Assembly (NCBI GenBank): GCA_030615745.1
Contig: JAUWYR010000017.1
Location: 1 to 49,910 of the forward strand
DNA from: Candidatus Zixiibacteriota bacterium
Lineage (GTDB): Bacteria; Zixibacteria; MSB-5A5; SM23-73-2
Direction: 5' to 3'
Length of the DNA: 49,910 bases
Part shown: positions 1 through 8,882 of the stretch, piece by piece
How the letters are laid out: every line of letters starts with the position of its first letter
How positions within the stretch are numbered: the first letter of the stretch is position 1
The notes under the pieces: model-generated
Told to the model about the DNA's origin: nothing
Databases searched by the model: none
The model's input: the letters and a program-made list of their open reading frames with translations, nothing else
Position numbers and translations under genes: made by a program

Positions 1-2183
1 TAAGAACTGCTGAAAAGATAACTAAGGAGGCTGAGGAGGTAAGAGAAAATGTCACTGCCTCGATTTTGATAAAAGATTTAGCTAATTGTAAAAGCATGCT
101 TTTCAGTGATCTACTTGATCAATTTAAAATCAGATACAAAAGGGATGAAAAATTTAAAAAGGTTATAGATTCTTGGGCTGATCGAGTCGGTATGGATCTG
201 AATGACCCTAAACTTATTGAGAAACTCTGTGTTGAGGGAGCTTACACTTTAATCAACAGGGTCTTGTTTTTACGAATCTGTGAAGACAAAGGTCATGTTA
301 AGCCAAAGTTGACTAAGGATTCATTAAAGAAGTGGAAAGAAATGGTGGAAAAGCCGAGCCGTCTGCTTGGTTTGGCATTTGAAGAAATATCTGATAGATT
401 CGAAGGTTTGTATAAATCACCACTTTTTGATGACATTAAATTTGAGGATGTCAAATGGAATGATAAAACTATCAATTTCATTTTGAATACATTAGGTGAG
501 CATGACTTCGGAAAAATAACCAAAGACATTTTGGGGCGAGCTTATGAACAACATATCACTAAAAAAGAGAGAAAAGAGCTTGGGCAGTTTTATACCCCAG
601 ACTTTATTATTGATTACATTTTGGATAGAGTGGAACTTTCGCCAGATAAAAAAGTCTTAGACCCAGCTTGCGGTTCAGGTGGATTTTTGATCAAAACATA
701 TGACAGATTAAAAGAAATGTATAGAAAAGAAGGATGGACAGAGGAGTCAGTTCACACAGAAATTTTATCAAAAAATCTTTTTGGAATTGATATCAATCCA
801 TTCGCAACTCAGTTAACGGTGATGAATTTGTTTTTGAAAGATTTAGATCATCCAACAAGCAATATAAACATTGCTGAAGGTGACTCTTTGGAAAGGCTGG
901 AAAACTTTTTTGATTTAGATTATTTTGAAAAGGAAAGCCCTTTAAACAAGTTGACTAAATCAAACAAAAGATTTTCCCATGGTAAGATTTTAAAAGAGAT
1001 GCCTTTTGATATGGTGGTTGGCAATCCACCTTACATCAGCTTTGGAATAAGAGGCTCCAGGGACTCAGCTAAGAGGAAAAAGGCATTATTAAAGCGACTG
1101 CGTGAGAAATATCCTAACTCTGCTGAGTATAAAATCAGCCTCTATGCTATCTTTATGCAGAGAGGAATAGAGCTTTTAAAAAAGGGTAGCAGGTTTGGCT
1201 TCATTATCCCGGATAGTTTTCTTTTAGGAAGATTCTTTTCCAAAATCCGTCGCTATATTTTGGACAATTGTAAGATAGTTGAAATAGTTTTGTTTATGAA
1301 GGATTTCTGGAAATATGGGATAGTTGGAAGACCAGTTATAATCATTCTTCAAAAAGAACCTGAAGAAAAAGAAAGGAAAAAAAACAAGCTTAAAGCTGTA
1401 TTATATTCTTCATCTAAAGATATTCAAAATGGTCGCTTTAAATCTTTCTCCTATCCTCAAAGCTATTTTGAGAAAATACCTTATAGTCGATTCAGGCTGT
1501 TTTTTGATAAGGAGTCTAAGGCTCTTGTAGAGAAGATTGAAAAACAAACGAAGGAATTAGGTAGTATTGTTAGTTTTTCAAGTGGTCTTATAGCAAAAGG
1601 TAAAAAATCGGATATAACAAGTAAAAAAAAGACAAGTAGTAAATGGTTACGTGGATTGATCCAAGGGAGTGAAATCGATAGATATTCCATATCTTATAAA
1701 GACAACTTCATCTTATACGATTTAACGAAACTTAAAAGTGGATTTAAGGAAGCTAACTATTCTGAGCCAAAAATTTTTCTTAGAAAAACTGGAGACAAAA
1801 TCACCGCCGCCTATGATAAAAAGGGGTTTTTGTGCCTTGATATTCTGCATGTGGGGAACTTAATTGATAAAAAATATGATCTTCGCTATATCTTAGGGAT
1901 TTTAAACTCTCAAATAATAAATAAATATTATAACTTGATAAGCCTTGAGTCAGGGCGAGCTATGGCTCAAACTGATATTGAAACTATTGAGCTGTTACCT
2001 ATAAAGTTAGCTTCGAAAAGAGTTCAAGCAGGGTTAGTTAAACTTGTCGATAAAATGCTTTTGCTAAATGAAAAATTAAATAAGGCTAAATCCTCTTCTG
2101 AAGCTGAAAAACTGAAAAAACAAATAAAAGAAGTTGATGAAAAGATCGAAAAGAATGTTCGTAAAATCTATGGGTTTGATTGA
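1..2183 (+). CDS. N-6 adenine DNA methylase of type II/IIG restriction-modification class, 5' end outside the window
   Basis: Methylates adenine in DNA, as a modification enzyme or as the methylase-specificity part of a fused type IIG enzyme. Counting from a TTG at 66, GQFYTP lies near residues 173-178, the SAM-binding motif DPACGSGGF near 199-207 and the catalytic NPPY at 320-323. The last ~300 residues look like a TaqI/Eco57I-type target recognition region, and the C-terminus is a charged coiled coil. The frame is open from base 3 to 65 with no stop, encoding a charged helix, so the TTG is probably internal and the gene starts upstream. A nuclease domain, if present, would be out of view. 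The next gene starts 3 bases after the stop. Confidence 0.9.
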   Translation, partial: RTAEKITKEAEEVRENVTASILIKDLANCKSMLFSDLLDQFKIRYKRDEKFKKVIDSWADRVGMDLNDPKLIEKLCVEGAYTLINRVLFLRICEDKGHVKPKLTKDSLKKWKEMVEKPSRLLGLAFEEISDRFEGLYKSPLFDDIKFEDVKWNDKTINFILNTLGEHDFGKITKDILGRAYEQHITKKERKELGQFYTPDFIIDYILDRVELSPDKKVLDPACGSGGFLIKTYDRLKEMYRKEGWTEESVHTEILSKNLFGIDINPFATQLTVMNLFLKDLDHPTSNINIAEGDSLERLENFFDLDYFEKESPLNKLTKSNKRFSHGKILKEMPFDMVVGNPPYISFGIRGSRDSAKRKKALLKRLREKYPNSAEYKISLYAIFMQRGIELLKKGSRFGFIIPDSFLLGRFFSKIRRYILDNCKIVEIVLFMKDFWKYGIVGRPVIIILQKEPEEKERKKNKLKAVLYSSSKDIQNGRFKSFSYPQSYFEKIPYSRFRLFFDKESKALVEKIEKQTKELGSIVSFSSGLIAKGKKSDITSKKKTSSKWLRGLIQGSEIDRYSISYKDNFILYDLTKLKSGFKEANYSEPKIFLRKTGDKITAAYDKKGFLCLDILHVGNLIDKKYDLRYILGILNSQIINKYYNLISLESGRAMAQTDIETIELLPIKLASKRVQAGLVKLVDKMLLLNEKLNKAKSSSEAEKLKKQIKEVDEKIEKNVRKIYGFD

Positions 2184-2186
2184 AAA

Positions 2187-2825
2187 ATGAATAAAGAGGG
2201 ATTGGGCTTAGTTATACCAGCTTTGGCTTTATCTTTTATCACTTTTTGCTTATTTTTCTTTTTTGGTCTTTTATTATTTTTTATTTTAGCAGTTTTATTT
2301 TCAATTACGACCATTTTTTTGATCTTCTTTTTCAGAGACCCGAAAAGAAAAATACCTCAAGGGGATGATCTTATTCTTTCTCCTGCTGACGGTAAAGTAT
2401 TTTCTATTGAACCATTCTATTATCACCCGTTTTTTGATTCAGGGGGAAAGAGATTGAGCATCTTTTTGAGAATAACAGATGTGCATATTAACAGAGCTCC
2501 AGTTTCCGGAACAGTAAAATGTTTGAGATACATTCCTGGAAGATTTTATCCTGCTTTTAAGTCTGAATCTTCAGAGGGAAATGAGCAAAATGAGATCTGG
2601 CTTGAAAATGATAGGGGAAAGATAGTTTTAAAACAGGTCGCAGGATTTTTGGCAAGAAGGGTTGTATGTAATTTAAAAAAGGGTGAAAAAATAGAGATGG
2701 GAGAAAAATTCGGGATGATAAAGTTTGGTTCGAAAGTTGAACTTCTTTTGCCCAAAGAGATTGAAATCCTTGTAAGTCTTAAAGAGAAGGTGAAGGCTGG
2801 AGAAACACTCATAGCTAAATTTTAA
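2187..2825 (+). CDS. psd: phosphatidylserine decarboxylase, short pyruvoyl-dependent type
   Basis: Converts phosphatidylserine to phosphatidylethanolamine at the membrane. At 212 residues it matches the short bacterial class. Residues 10-48 are very hydrophobic (membrane anchor), followed by FFRDPKR and SPADGKV (65-71), both typical of Psd. Autocleavage should occur at the Gly-Ser of KFGSKVE (G181-S182), turning Ser182 into the pyruvoyl group; family members usually have GSR or GST here. It follows the methylase stop by 3 bases and abuts pssA, which makes its substrate. Confidence 0.95.
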   Translation: MNKEGLGLVIPALALSFITFCLFFFFGLLLFFILAVLFSITTIFLIFFFRDPKRKIPQGDDLILSPADGKVFSIEPFYYHPFFDSGGKRLSIFLRITDVHINRAPVSGTVKCLRYIPGRFYPAFKSESSEGNEQNEIWLENDRGKIVLKQVAGFLARRVVCNLKKGEKIEMGEKFGMIKFGSKVELLLPKEIEILVSLKEKVKAGETLIAKF

Positions 2826-3584
2826 ATGGAAAAGATAAAAGGGATATTCCCCGGTATTTTCACCATCGGGAATATGATCTGCGGTTTTTTGGCTATCATC
2901 TCAATTTTTGATAATGAGCTTTTGACCGGATGTTGGCTTATTATCCTGGCTGGATTTTTCGATGCCTTAGATGGAGTAGTTGCCCGTTTGTCCAAAACCA
3001 CATCCAAATTTGGAACAGAGCTTGACTCCTTTGCAGATTTTTTATCATTCGGAATCGCACCAGCATTTTTGCTTTACTCTTTAAAGTTATCTCACCTCGG
3101 AAAATGGGGTTGGATGTTAGGGATTGTTTTTATCTTATGTGGCGCTTTTAGATTAACCAGATTTAATTTGCAAAACCAAGAGGAGAAAAATTATTTTACC
3201 GGACTACCTATACCCTCTTGTGCCTTTACCATATCCGGATATATACTTTTCTCCAACCATCTCTGGGGTGAGATAAAAGCGCCAGGGGTTTTAATTGGCA
3301 TAATACTTTTATTTTCCGCTCTGATGGTAAGTGGAATAGAATATGAGACATTTCCTGTTTTTCCTTTGAGGACAAAAAAGGACAGACTTAAATTAGTATA
3401 TATTATGATTGCTTTGTTAGCTATATTTATAAAACCGAAACTTATGATCTTTCCTTTTGGATTGGCTTATACTTTATCTGGGATAGGAAAACATATTTAT
3501 GAATTTTTCCATTTCGAGGAGAGACCTGTCCGGTCAGGAAAGATGAAAATTAACCAGAGGGATTTTTATGAAAAAAAATCATAA
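2826..3584 (+). CDS. pssA: CDP-diacylglycerol--serine O-phosphatidyltransferase
   Basis: Makes phosphatidylserine from CDP-diacylglycerol and L-serine; an integral membrane enzyme. The CDP-alcohol phosphotransferase signature is complete: D46, D49, G50, A53, R54, G63, D67, D71. Several membrane helices follow. The ATG directly follows the psd stop, so the two steps of phosphatidylethanolamine synthesis are coupled. The 3' end overlaps purS by 17 bases. The codons for ERPVRSGK near the C-terminus coincide with a copy of a palindromic repeat core (3524-3538) otherwise found between genes, so the hydrophilic tail may be partly repeat-derived. Confidence 0.95.
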   Translation: MEKIKGIFPGIFTIGNMICGFLAIISIFDNELLTGCWLIILAGFFDALDGVVARLSKTTSKFGTELDSFADFLSFGIAPAFLLYSLKLSHLGKWGWMLGIVFILCGAFRLTRFNLQNQEEKNYFTGLPIPSCAFTISGYILFSNHLWGEIKAPGVLIGIILLFSALMVSGIEYETFPVFPLRTKKDRLKLVYIMIALLAIFIKPKLMIFPFGLAYTLSGIGKHIYEFFHFEERPVRSGKMKINQRDFYEKKS

Positions 3585-3843
3585 AAAAAAGCTTTTCTCT
3601 GCAAAAGTTTTTGTTAGATTAAAAGATGGGGTTTTAGACCCACAGGGCTCAACCATTAAAAGAGCTCTTTTGGATATGGGTTACAAAGGAATCGAGGAGA
3701 TAAAGACTGGAAAAGTTTTTGAGATAAGCTTTGGCTCGGAGGACAATAAGAAATCAAAAGTTCTATTAGATGAAATATGCAAAAAGCTTTTAGCCAATCC
3801 GGTAATAGAGAAATACAGGTTTGAGATAGTTTCAAAAAAATGA
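3568..3843 (+). CDS. purS: phosphoribosylformylglycinamidine synthase subunit PurS
   Basis: Small structural subunit of the three-part FGAM synthase (PurS-PurQ-PurL) of purine synthesis. [19 protein letters not shown] and the following [16 protein letters not shown] are typical of PurS, and 91 residues is a normal length including a lysine-rich start. It begins inside the end of pssA with GAGGGA upstream as ribosome binding site, and its TGA overlaps the purQ ATG (ATGA). PurL is not in the window. Confidence 0.95.
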   Translation: MKKNHKKKLFSAKVFVRLKDGVLDPQGSTIKRALLDMGYKGIEEIKTGKVFEISFGSEDNKKSKVLLDEICKKLLANPVIEKYRFEIVSKK

Positions 3844-4541
3844 AATTTGGTGTTATCACATTTCCTGGTTCCAATTGTGACTATGATTGCTACCGGGCAG
3901 TCAAGGATGTTTTAAAAGAGGAGGTTGAGTTTTTGTGGCACAATGACACCTCTTTGAACGGATGTGATTGCGTTATTCTCCCTGGTGGCTTTTCCTATGG
4001 AGACTATTTGAGAACCGGAGCGATCGCCAGATTTTCTCTTATAATGAAGGAGGTTAAGAGGTTTGCAAACTATGGGGGAGCAGTTATTGGGATCTGCAAC
4101 GGGTTCCAGATTCTTTTAGAATCAGGTCTTTTGCCAGGGGCTATGCTTAAGAATAAGTCTTTAAGATTTATTTGTAAATACGTATATATCAGGGTTGAAA
4201 ATGTCGATACGCCTTATACCAATAAATGCAAAAAGGGTCAGGTTCTCAAAATTCCGATAGCTCATTCGGATGGCAATTATTACATCTCTGAAAAATGGTT
4301 AAAAGAGCTAAAAAAACAAAATCAGATCGTTTTCAGATATTGTGATTTAGATGGAAACTTAGATATCAGGTTCAATCCGAACGGCGCTTTTGATTTTATA
4401 GCTGGGATAAAAAACAAACAGGGAAATGTCTTGGGAATGATGCCTCATCCAGAGAGGGCATCTGAGAAGGTTTTAGGTTCTGCTGACGGTAGATACATAT
4501 TTGAATCGATAGTAGAATATTTTAGAGGGAAAAGGTTTTGA
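3840..4541 (+). CDS. purQ: phosphoribosylformylglycinamidine synthase subunit PurQ (glutaminase)
   Basis: Class I glutamine amidotransferase that feeds ammonia to PurL in the fourth step of purine synthesis. N-terminal [15 protein letters not shown], the oxyanion-loop motif [12 protein letters not shown], the nucleophile C86 in GICNGFQ, and a C-terminal HPER supplying the His and Glu of the triad are all present. The 233-residue length is normal. Start and stop overlap both neighbours by 4 bases, indicating translational coupling. Confidence 0.97.
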   Translation: MKFGVITFPGSNCDYDCYRAVKDVLKEEVEFLWHNDTSLNGCDCVILPGGFSYGDYLRTGAIARFSLIMKEVKRFANYGGAVIGICNGFQILLESGLLPGAMLKNKSLRFICKYVYIRVENVDTPYTNKCKKGQVLKIPIAHSDGNYYISEKWLKELKKQNQIVFRYCDLDGNLDIRFNPNGAFDFIAGIKNKQGNVLGMMPHPERASEKVLGSADGRYIFESIVEYFRGKRF

Positions 4542-4807
4542 AGAAAAACGAGATAACCTTTTTGATAGTAGCATTGATCTTAGCCGCTGTAGTAGGAGGA
4601 ATAATAGGTGAGATAGTCGGCTCTTTTCTTCCTCAGGGACATGTTAAAACCCTTTTCACCCAGCACTATCAAAAGATTGGATTTGAGCCTGCAACTCTTA
4701 ATCTTTATGCTATCTCATTCACTTTTGGTTTGAGGTTTAAGATAAATTTTGTGAGCATTCTTTTTATAATATTGGTGATCATATATTTCAGGTGGTGGTA
4801 TCTTTAA
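4538..4807 (+). CDS. small membrane protein, DUF4321-like
   Basis: An 89-residue protein with two predicted membrane helices: residues 7-30, containing the glycine-rich [13 protein letters not shown], and 70-88, ending in aromatic RWWYL. The layout LPQG...[16 protein letters not shown] fits the DUF4321 family (recognised from memory). Function is unknown. The TTG start overlaps the purQ stop (TTGA), so it is probably translationally coupled to purQ. Confidence 0.8.
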   Translation: MKKNEITFLIVALILAAVVGGIIGEIVGSFLPQGHVKTLFTQHYQKIGFEPATLNLYAISFTFGLRFKINFVSILFIILVIIYFRWWYL

Positions 4808-4855
4808 TAATAGGTGATAGGTGGTAGGTGATAGTAATTTTTTTAGGAGGAGGTT

Positions 4856-5080
4856 ATGTTTGGAGGAATTGGCGCTCAGGAGATCATATTAATTCTTTTG
4901 GTTCTACTTCTACTTTTTGGTGCAAAGAGGCTTCCTGAGATAGCACAGGGTTTGGGTAAAGGAATAAGGGAGTTTAAAAAAGCTATGAAAGAGACATCTG
5001 ACGAGCTGAATAAGGCTGTGGATGAGGAAAAAAAGTTAGAGGAAAATCAGAAGGATAAATCTACTGATAAAAAAGAGTGA
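4856..5080 (+). CDS. tatA: Sec-independent protein translocase subunit TatA/TatE
   Basis: Forms the pore-like oligomer of the twin-arginine pathway, which exports folded proteins. One N-terminal membrane helix (residues 7-22) is followed by the hallmark hinge [23 protein letters not shown] and a charged, disordered tail. 74 residues is normal. TTTAGGAGGAGGT lies just before the ATG as a strong ribosome binding site. TatC is not in the window. A small imperfect tandem repeat of TAGGTGATAGG type sits at about 4809-4833 between this gene and the DUF4321 gene. Confidence 0.95.
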   Translation: MFGGIGAQEIILILLVLLLLFGAKRLPEIAQGLGKGIREFKKAMKETSDELNKAVDEEKKLEENQKDKSTDKKE

Positions 5081-5523
5081 AGATGGGAATATTTCAATTA
5101 AAAGACATAAAAAGGATAGCTTCTTGTCTGGGCGCCTGTGAAATTAAAAAGGAAAAGGACCACACCCGCCTAAAAATTGAGAAAAAAAAGGAAAAAAGAA
5201 CTATAATCCTTGAGCTTTACCCTGAGACAGCCTTAGGAAAGACAAAAGGTCCTTTAGTGGTAGTCTACACACCTGACTGCCACCTTCAGCTTCACAACTG
5301 TTCGGGCTACGTTGTATCAGAGGAATTGGGTGAGGTTACCTTCATCGGAGAGACAAAGGACAAAATATCTGGTTTGGTAGTTGAACATCAAGCTGCTTGT
5401 GCCCTTTATGCTAATGTCAAGCGTGAGCTTATCTCAGGAGATTTCACCAAATTCGGAATAGAGGTAATGCTTTCAGGAGTGGCTTTGTCCTTAGCTGAGG
5501 AGATATTGGAGAAGAAGAGATAG
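5077..5523 (+). CDS. conserved hypothetical soluble protein
   Basis: 148 residues without signal peptide or membrane helix; I do not recognise the family. It looks like a small alpha/beta domain ([20 protein letters not shown], then GEVTFIGE) followed by a helical end. C15, C20, C86 and C93 could bind metal or form disulfides, but spacing gives no standard motif. The GTG at 5077 overlaps the tatA stop (GTGA); ATG at 5083 is an equally good start. It is the last gene of the plus-strand run from psd. Confidence 0.75.
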   Translation: MKMGIFQLKDIKRIASCLGACEIKKEKDHTRLKIEKKKEKRTIILELYPETALGKTKGPLVVVYTPDCHLQLHNCSGYVVSEELGEVTFIGETKDKISGLVVEHQAACALYANVKRELISGDFTKFGIEVMLSGVALSLAEEILEKKR

Positions 5524-5533
5524 AGAAAAGTAG

Positions 5534-5553
5534 GTCGAGATTCCAATCTCGAC
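5534..5553. repeat. GTAGG-headed palindromic repeat, TCGAG subtype
   Basis: GTCGAGATTCCAATCTCGAC is a perfect 9-base inverted repeat around CC, preceded by GTAG. The same 20 bases occur at 8858-8877, and a one-base variant at 21305-21324. It lies between the convergent stops of the gene ending at 5523 and the one ending at 5568, so it may also act as a weak bidirectional terminator. Confidence 0.85.
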
Positions 5554-5567
5554 AGAAAGGGAGTTTT

Positions 5568-7130
5568 TTATTTAATTAGAAGCATCTTCTTAGATTGGAC
5601 AAAATCTTTTGTTTTTAATTTATAAAAGTAAACTCCTGAGCTCAATTTATTACCATTTTCATCTTCTCCGTCCCACTTTATTGCTTTTAACCCTCTTTTC
5701 TGATGTTCGTTTATTAAAGTTTTAATCTTTTGACCTAAGAGATTATAGATGCTTAGATTTACCCAGGCGTTTTTAGGCAAGAAGTATTCGATTGTTGTAG
5801 CCGGATTAAAAGGATTGGGATAGTTAGGGAATAGTTGAAATTTTGTGGGATGGGAAGATGGGTCTTGTTCAGGGACATCTACTGATTGAGATATTATATA
5901 ATTCATTTTTCTGGCTAAGCTATCAGCTACTTCAACACTTATCAAGTTTACTTCTCCATTTATATCGAAAGCAAATAGTTCGACTGAATCAGCAGGAATA
6001 GTTTTACCTTGTAAACTCCAGAGCAAAACCTTTAACCTATCTTCAGTATCCGTAAATTTAATATCCATATCTGCCCTCAAGTTTAGATTATCTACTGTAC
6101 CAGTATAAGTAAATAGTAAATAAATTGCTCGAATGGATTGGGATGATTTCGAAAAAACTTTCACTTTCTCATTTTCAAAAAGAGTGTATACATAGGCGGT
6201 ATCATAAGTGAAGGGAGGAAAAGGAAATTCCCAAGGCAATGCATCTCCTGTAATTACTCTGATCAAAAAAGCTAAGTCTGAGATGGATAAGGTTATTCCA
6301 TCAGCATTCACATCAGTAGCGTTGATCTGGATTTCCCTCCAGTAGGGATCATCTGAGAATACACTCCAGCCATGGATGAAATAATCGGAAAAAAGCTCTG
6401 CATCTTCCATTTCATAGGGATAACCATTAACATTTACATCTCCCCGCCAGCTATCTCCACGTGGTATCAAGATTCCTCCATCAATGAAATAAACACCTCT
6501 AACTATATCCATTAATGGTACAATCGTATCCGAGTAGGGGAATTCTAAAGGATCAGCACTCACATATAGTATGTATCCGCTTGGATCAACTAAAATGTTC
6601 TCATCGTATAGGGTTGTATCCCACTCAAAGCTAACAGGTAGATAGCGCCCCCTGAGTGTGAAATCATATTTGATCTGAAATTCCAAAAAGACCAACGAGT
6701 CATAGGTGAAATTGGGCTTGATTGGATATCCCTGATAACCGTCAGGCATATCAGCAATACCAACTACCTTCACCTTTTTCTTATAAACATCATAACAAGG
6801 CATAAACTCGTAGTAGAACTTCTCAAACATATAGTGAGGGGTGTTCTCAGATACCCAGAAGTCGATGCTGTCGATGAGATCCCCTCTTGTAGCATCCAAA
6901 AGAGTCAAATAGTTTGGGTCCCACTTGATTATAAATTGAAAGCCTCCAATATTTACCTGATTTCTTAGGAAAAGAGCAAGATTGACTATATCTCCTGGAT
7001 CAGCTTCTTCCTCCTCGATTTTGACATTGATAACAATAGATTCCTCTGTCTCACTATTGCCGACATAGGACAAACTGAAGAAAGATAAAAGGAAAACGAA
7101 ACCGCTCAGAAGCAAAATACTTTTCCTCAT
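5568..7130 (-). CDS. secreted cohesin/dockerin-like protein with C-terminal sorting domain
   Basis: Exported surface or extracellular protein of unknown role. A signal peptide (about 1-26) is followed by a cohesin-like beta domain (about 33-205; ADPGDIVNLALFLRN, GGFQFIIKWDP). Dockerin-type calcium-binding loops come next (RGDVNVNGYPYEMEDAELF and ATDVNADGITLSISDLAFLI). A type IX-like sorting domain ends the protein, from FPNYPNPFNPATTIEY to SGVYFYKLKTKDFVQSKKMLLIK. The tail is nearly identical at DNA level to that of the gene at 43318-44262. It stands alone; 7131-7319 upstream holds no gene. Confidence 0.85.
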   Translation of the reverse strand: MRKSILLLSGFVFLLSFFSLSYVGNSETEESIVINVKIEEEEADPGDIVNLALFLRNQVNIGGFQFIIKWDPNYLTLLDATRGDLIDSIDFWVSENTPHYMFEKFYYEFMPCYDVYKKKVKVVGIADMPDGYQGYPIKPNFTYDSLVFLEFQIKYDFTLRGRYLPVSFEWDTTLYDENILVDPSGYILYVSADPLEFPYSDTIVPLMDIVRGVYFIDGGILIPRGDSWRGDVNVNGYPYEMEDAELFSDYFIHGWSVFSDDPYWREIQINATDVNADGITLSISDLAFLIRVITGDALPWEFPFPPFTYDTAYVYTLFENEKVKVFSKSSQSIRAIYLLFTYTGTVDNLNLRADMDIKFTDTEDRLKVLLWSLQGKTIPADSVELFAFDINGEVNLISVEVADSLARKMNYIISQSVDVPEQDPSSHPTKFQLFPNYPNPFNPATTIEYFLPKNAWVNLSIYNLLGQKIKTLINEHQKRGLKAIKWDGEDENGNKLSSGVYFYKLKTKDFVQSKKMLLIK

Positions 7131-7319
7131 TTCCTGATCCCTCTGAAAAACTTAGAACTAAAGAGCAATCTCCTCTATAAACAAAGTAGGAATTAGAATA
7201 TAAATGTCAAGAAAAATCGCTTAATGAAATAAACGCTTTTCCGTTGTAGAAATTATCAGGAGAAAGCAGTAAAGATGTTAATTTGACAAAAGATATATAG
7301 ATTCTTAAAGATCAACCTA

Positions 7320-7943
7320 CTATTTTATTATCTGTAACCATTCCCCCATAAGAAAATAAATCCTTCCGATCAAAAGGGACATCCTCGACATAACGGTATA
7401 TCCGAAGGATGCTCCAAAAGAGACCATTAAAAACCAGATTCCAACCTTTGCCCCGGAACCAACTAATCCCTTGTGCTCTTTGGAGAAAAAAAAGTAGACC
7501 AGACCAGTTACCACCCCTAATATTAAAATGAAATTATTCAAAGATTCAAACCAGTTCCCTGTCCACAGTGGTAAAAGATTCGCATGGATTTGAAGAATTA
7601 AATCACCTGTTCCATATCCTATTATGGCAATTCCAGCAAAAATCCCTATTATCAAAGCCATAGACCATCTCGAAAGCCAGAAAAAATTCTTTGTGAACCT
7701 GCTGAAAAGCAAAACTCCCAAGGTAAAAGGGATCAAAAGTATCAGATCCCCCCTCATAAGTGGGTCTCAAAGATTAGGACGAAAAACATTATGGTATTCT
7801 AAACAACACCAGTATCCAGCTGAAACACCGACATAGAGATGTTCAGCAAATTTATAAAAAGGATTATCCTTATATAAAAAACTGAAAACACATAAGGTCA
7901 ATCCAGCAGCAAGCCAAACTCCTATAAATTCAACTGAAAGCAT
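7320..7943 (-). pseudogene. cassette copy 1, gene D: polytopic membrane protein interrupted by in-frame TGA
   Basis: Reading from ATG 7943, the frame gives MLSVEFIGVW...SFLYKDNPFYKFAEHLYVGVSAGYW, then a TGA at 7769-7767, then continues in the same frame through DPLMRGDLILLIP to YFFFSKEHKG and FGYTVMSRMSLLIGRI. Full length would be about 207 residues against 212 and 225 in the paralogues at 10607 and 14193. The stop aligns with Trp in PKVWEPVTQKGEWW of copy 2, so TGG to TGA is the simplest reading. Translation could restart at ATG 7757 to give a 145-residue C-terminal part. About six membrane helices; function unknown. Confidence 0.85.
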
Positions 7944-7993
7944 AATAGATTAAAAATCACTATCCTCCAAAAATTGGAAGGCAGAAAAATTTT

Positions 7994-8839
7994 TCATCTC
8001 TTCTTTTTCTTTCTTGTTGAAAAATATGCTATATTCCCAATCAATATAAAAAGAAAAACAACTATATGAGAAACTGACTGTGAATCCATTCCCCTTCTTC
8101 CTAATCCAGTTTCACCCACCAATTTCTCATATTCAGCCGCACCCTTCATCCCACCTAAAAGACCAACAAGTTGTCCAGATTGTAGATACGGATAAAACTC
8201 AGGCGCAGAAACAGCAGTGCAACCTGATACTAATTTTATATGAAAACGGGAAACAACCTGCAGGATCCACTCCTTTGTTCCGGGAAGACCTCCTGAGATA
8301 TTTATGATGATGTCTAAATCTTTGTAATTTTTCACATCCTTCATAATTGGCAAATCCTCAACTCTGTTTCCGTGATAATCTGTTGGAAAAGTAATTGGAA
8401 TACTTTCCCCTAAAGAGACCATAACAATCTCACGTCCTTCCTTAAACCCTAAATTGACAAAGTCCACCCCATATTTTTTATTAAACTCAGAAACAGCCAC
8501 CTGATTAAAAGCAGCCTCAGCTAAGGGTGAGCCAGTTGCCCAGAGCTGGATGGAGATTACTTTGAGATTTTTTTGACAGAGCTGTCTTACAACAGCCAGA
8601 TTCATAGGCCATAGCTCAGGCATAGAACCCGGATCATAATCGCATGCTAACAAAACCTTTGAGCCTTCAGGCAAAGACTGAATCTCATCATAAAAGCTCT
8701 GAACAGGCGGAGTGACTGAGAAATCGATATTTAAGGGAAAAATCAAAGGTAAAGCAATTGCGCCCACAATAAAAATGAAGATAATCCTTCGGTCAAGTTT
8801 TTCTAGACTCTCAAGGATTTTAAGTATCTTCTTTTTCAT
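7994..8839 (-). CDS. cassette copy 1, gene C: membrane-anchored extracytoplasmic alpha/beta protein
   Basis: An N-terminal helix after LEKLDRR, about 200 residues outside the membrane, and a C-terminal helix ending in RKKKKR put the bulk of the protein in the periplasm. Motifs shared with the paralogues: DYDPGSMPEL, FPTDYHGN, and GQLVGLLGGMKGAAEYE. The pattern of strands suggests a Rossmann-like fold, but I recognise no enzyme. Start chosen at ATG 8839 to match paralogues. The frame is also open from ATG 8890 through the palindrome at 8858-8877, and a strong SD (GGAGGTGA) sits next to that upstream ATG. Confidence 0.85.
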   Translation of the reverse strand: MKKKILKILESLEKLDRRIIFIFIVGAIALPLIFPLNIDFSVTPPVQSFYDEIQSLPEGSKVLLACDYDPGSMPELWPMNLAVVRQLCQKNLKVISIQLWATGSPLAEAAFNQVAVSEFNKKYGVDFVNLGFKEGREIVMVSLGESIPITFPTDYHGNRVEDLPIMKDVKNYKDLDIIINISGGLPGTKEWILQVVSRFHIKLVSGCTAVSAPEFYPYLQSGQLVGLLGGMKGAAEYEKLVGETGLGRRGMDSQSVSHIVVFLFILIGNIAYFSTRKKKKR

Positions 8840-8857
8840 ATCAAAATACAGTTGTAG

Positions 8858-8877
8858 GTCGAGATTCCAATCTCGAC
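8858..8877. repeat. GTAGG-headed palindromic repeat between cassette genes B1 and C1
   Basis: Identical 20-base palindrome to 5534-5553, again preceded by GTAG. It lies between the Shine-Dalgarno in the end of gene B1 and the expected start of C1, and in the C1 frame it has no stop codon, so it could add 17 residues to the N-terminus. Confidence 0.85.
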
Positions 8878-8882
8878 AAAAA

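Noticed and set aside
1-2183. BREX PglX methylase
   Set aside because: No other BREX or Dnd genes lie next to it; the downstream genes are phospholipid and purine genes.
7767-7769. Selenocysteine or TGA-as-Trp recoding in gene D1
   Set aside because: Many genes in the window end in TGA, a paralogue has Trp rather than Cys there, and no SECIS-like hairpin is evident after the site.
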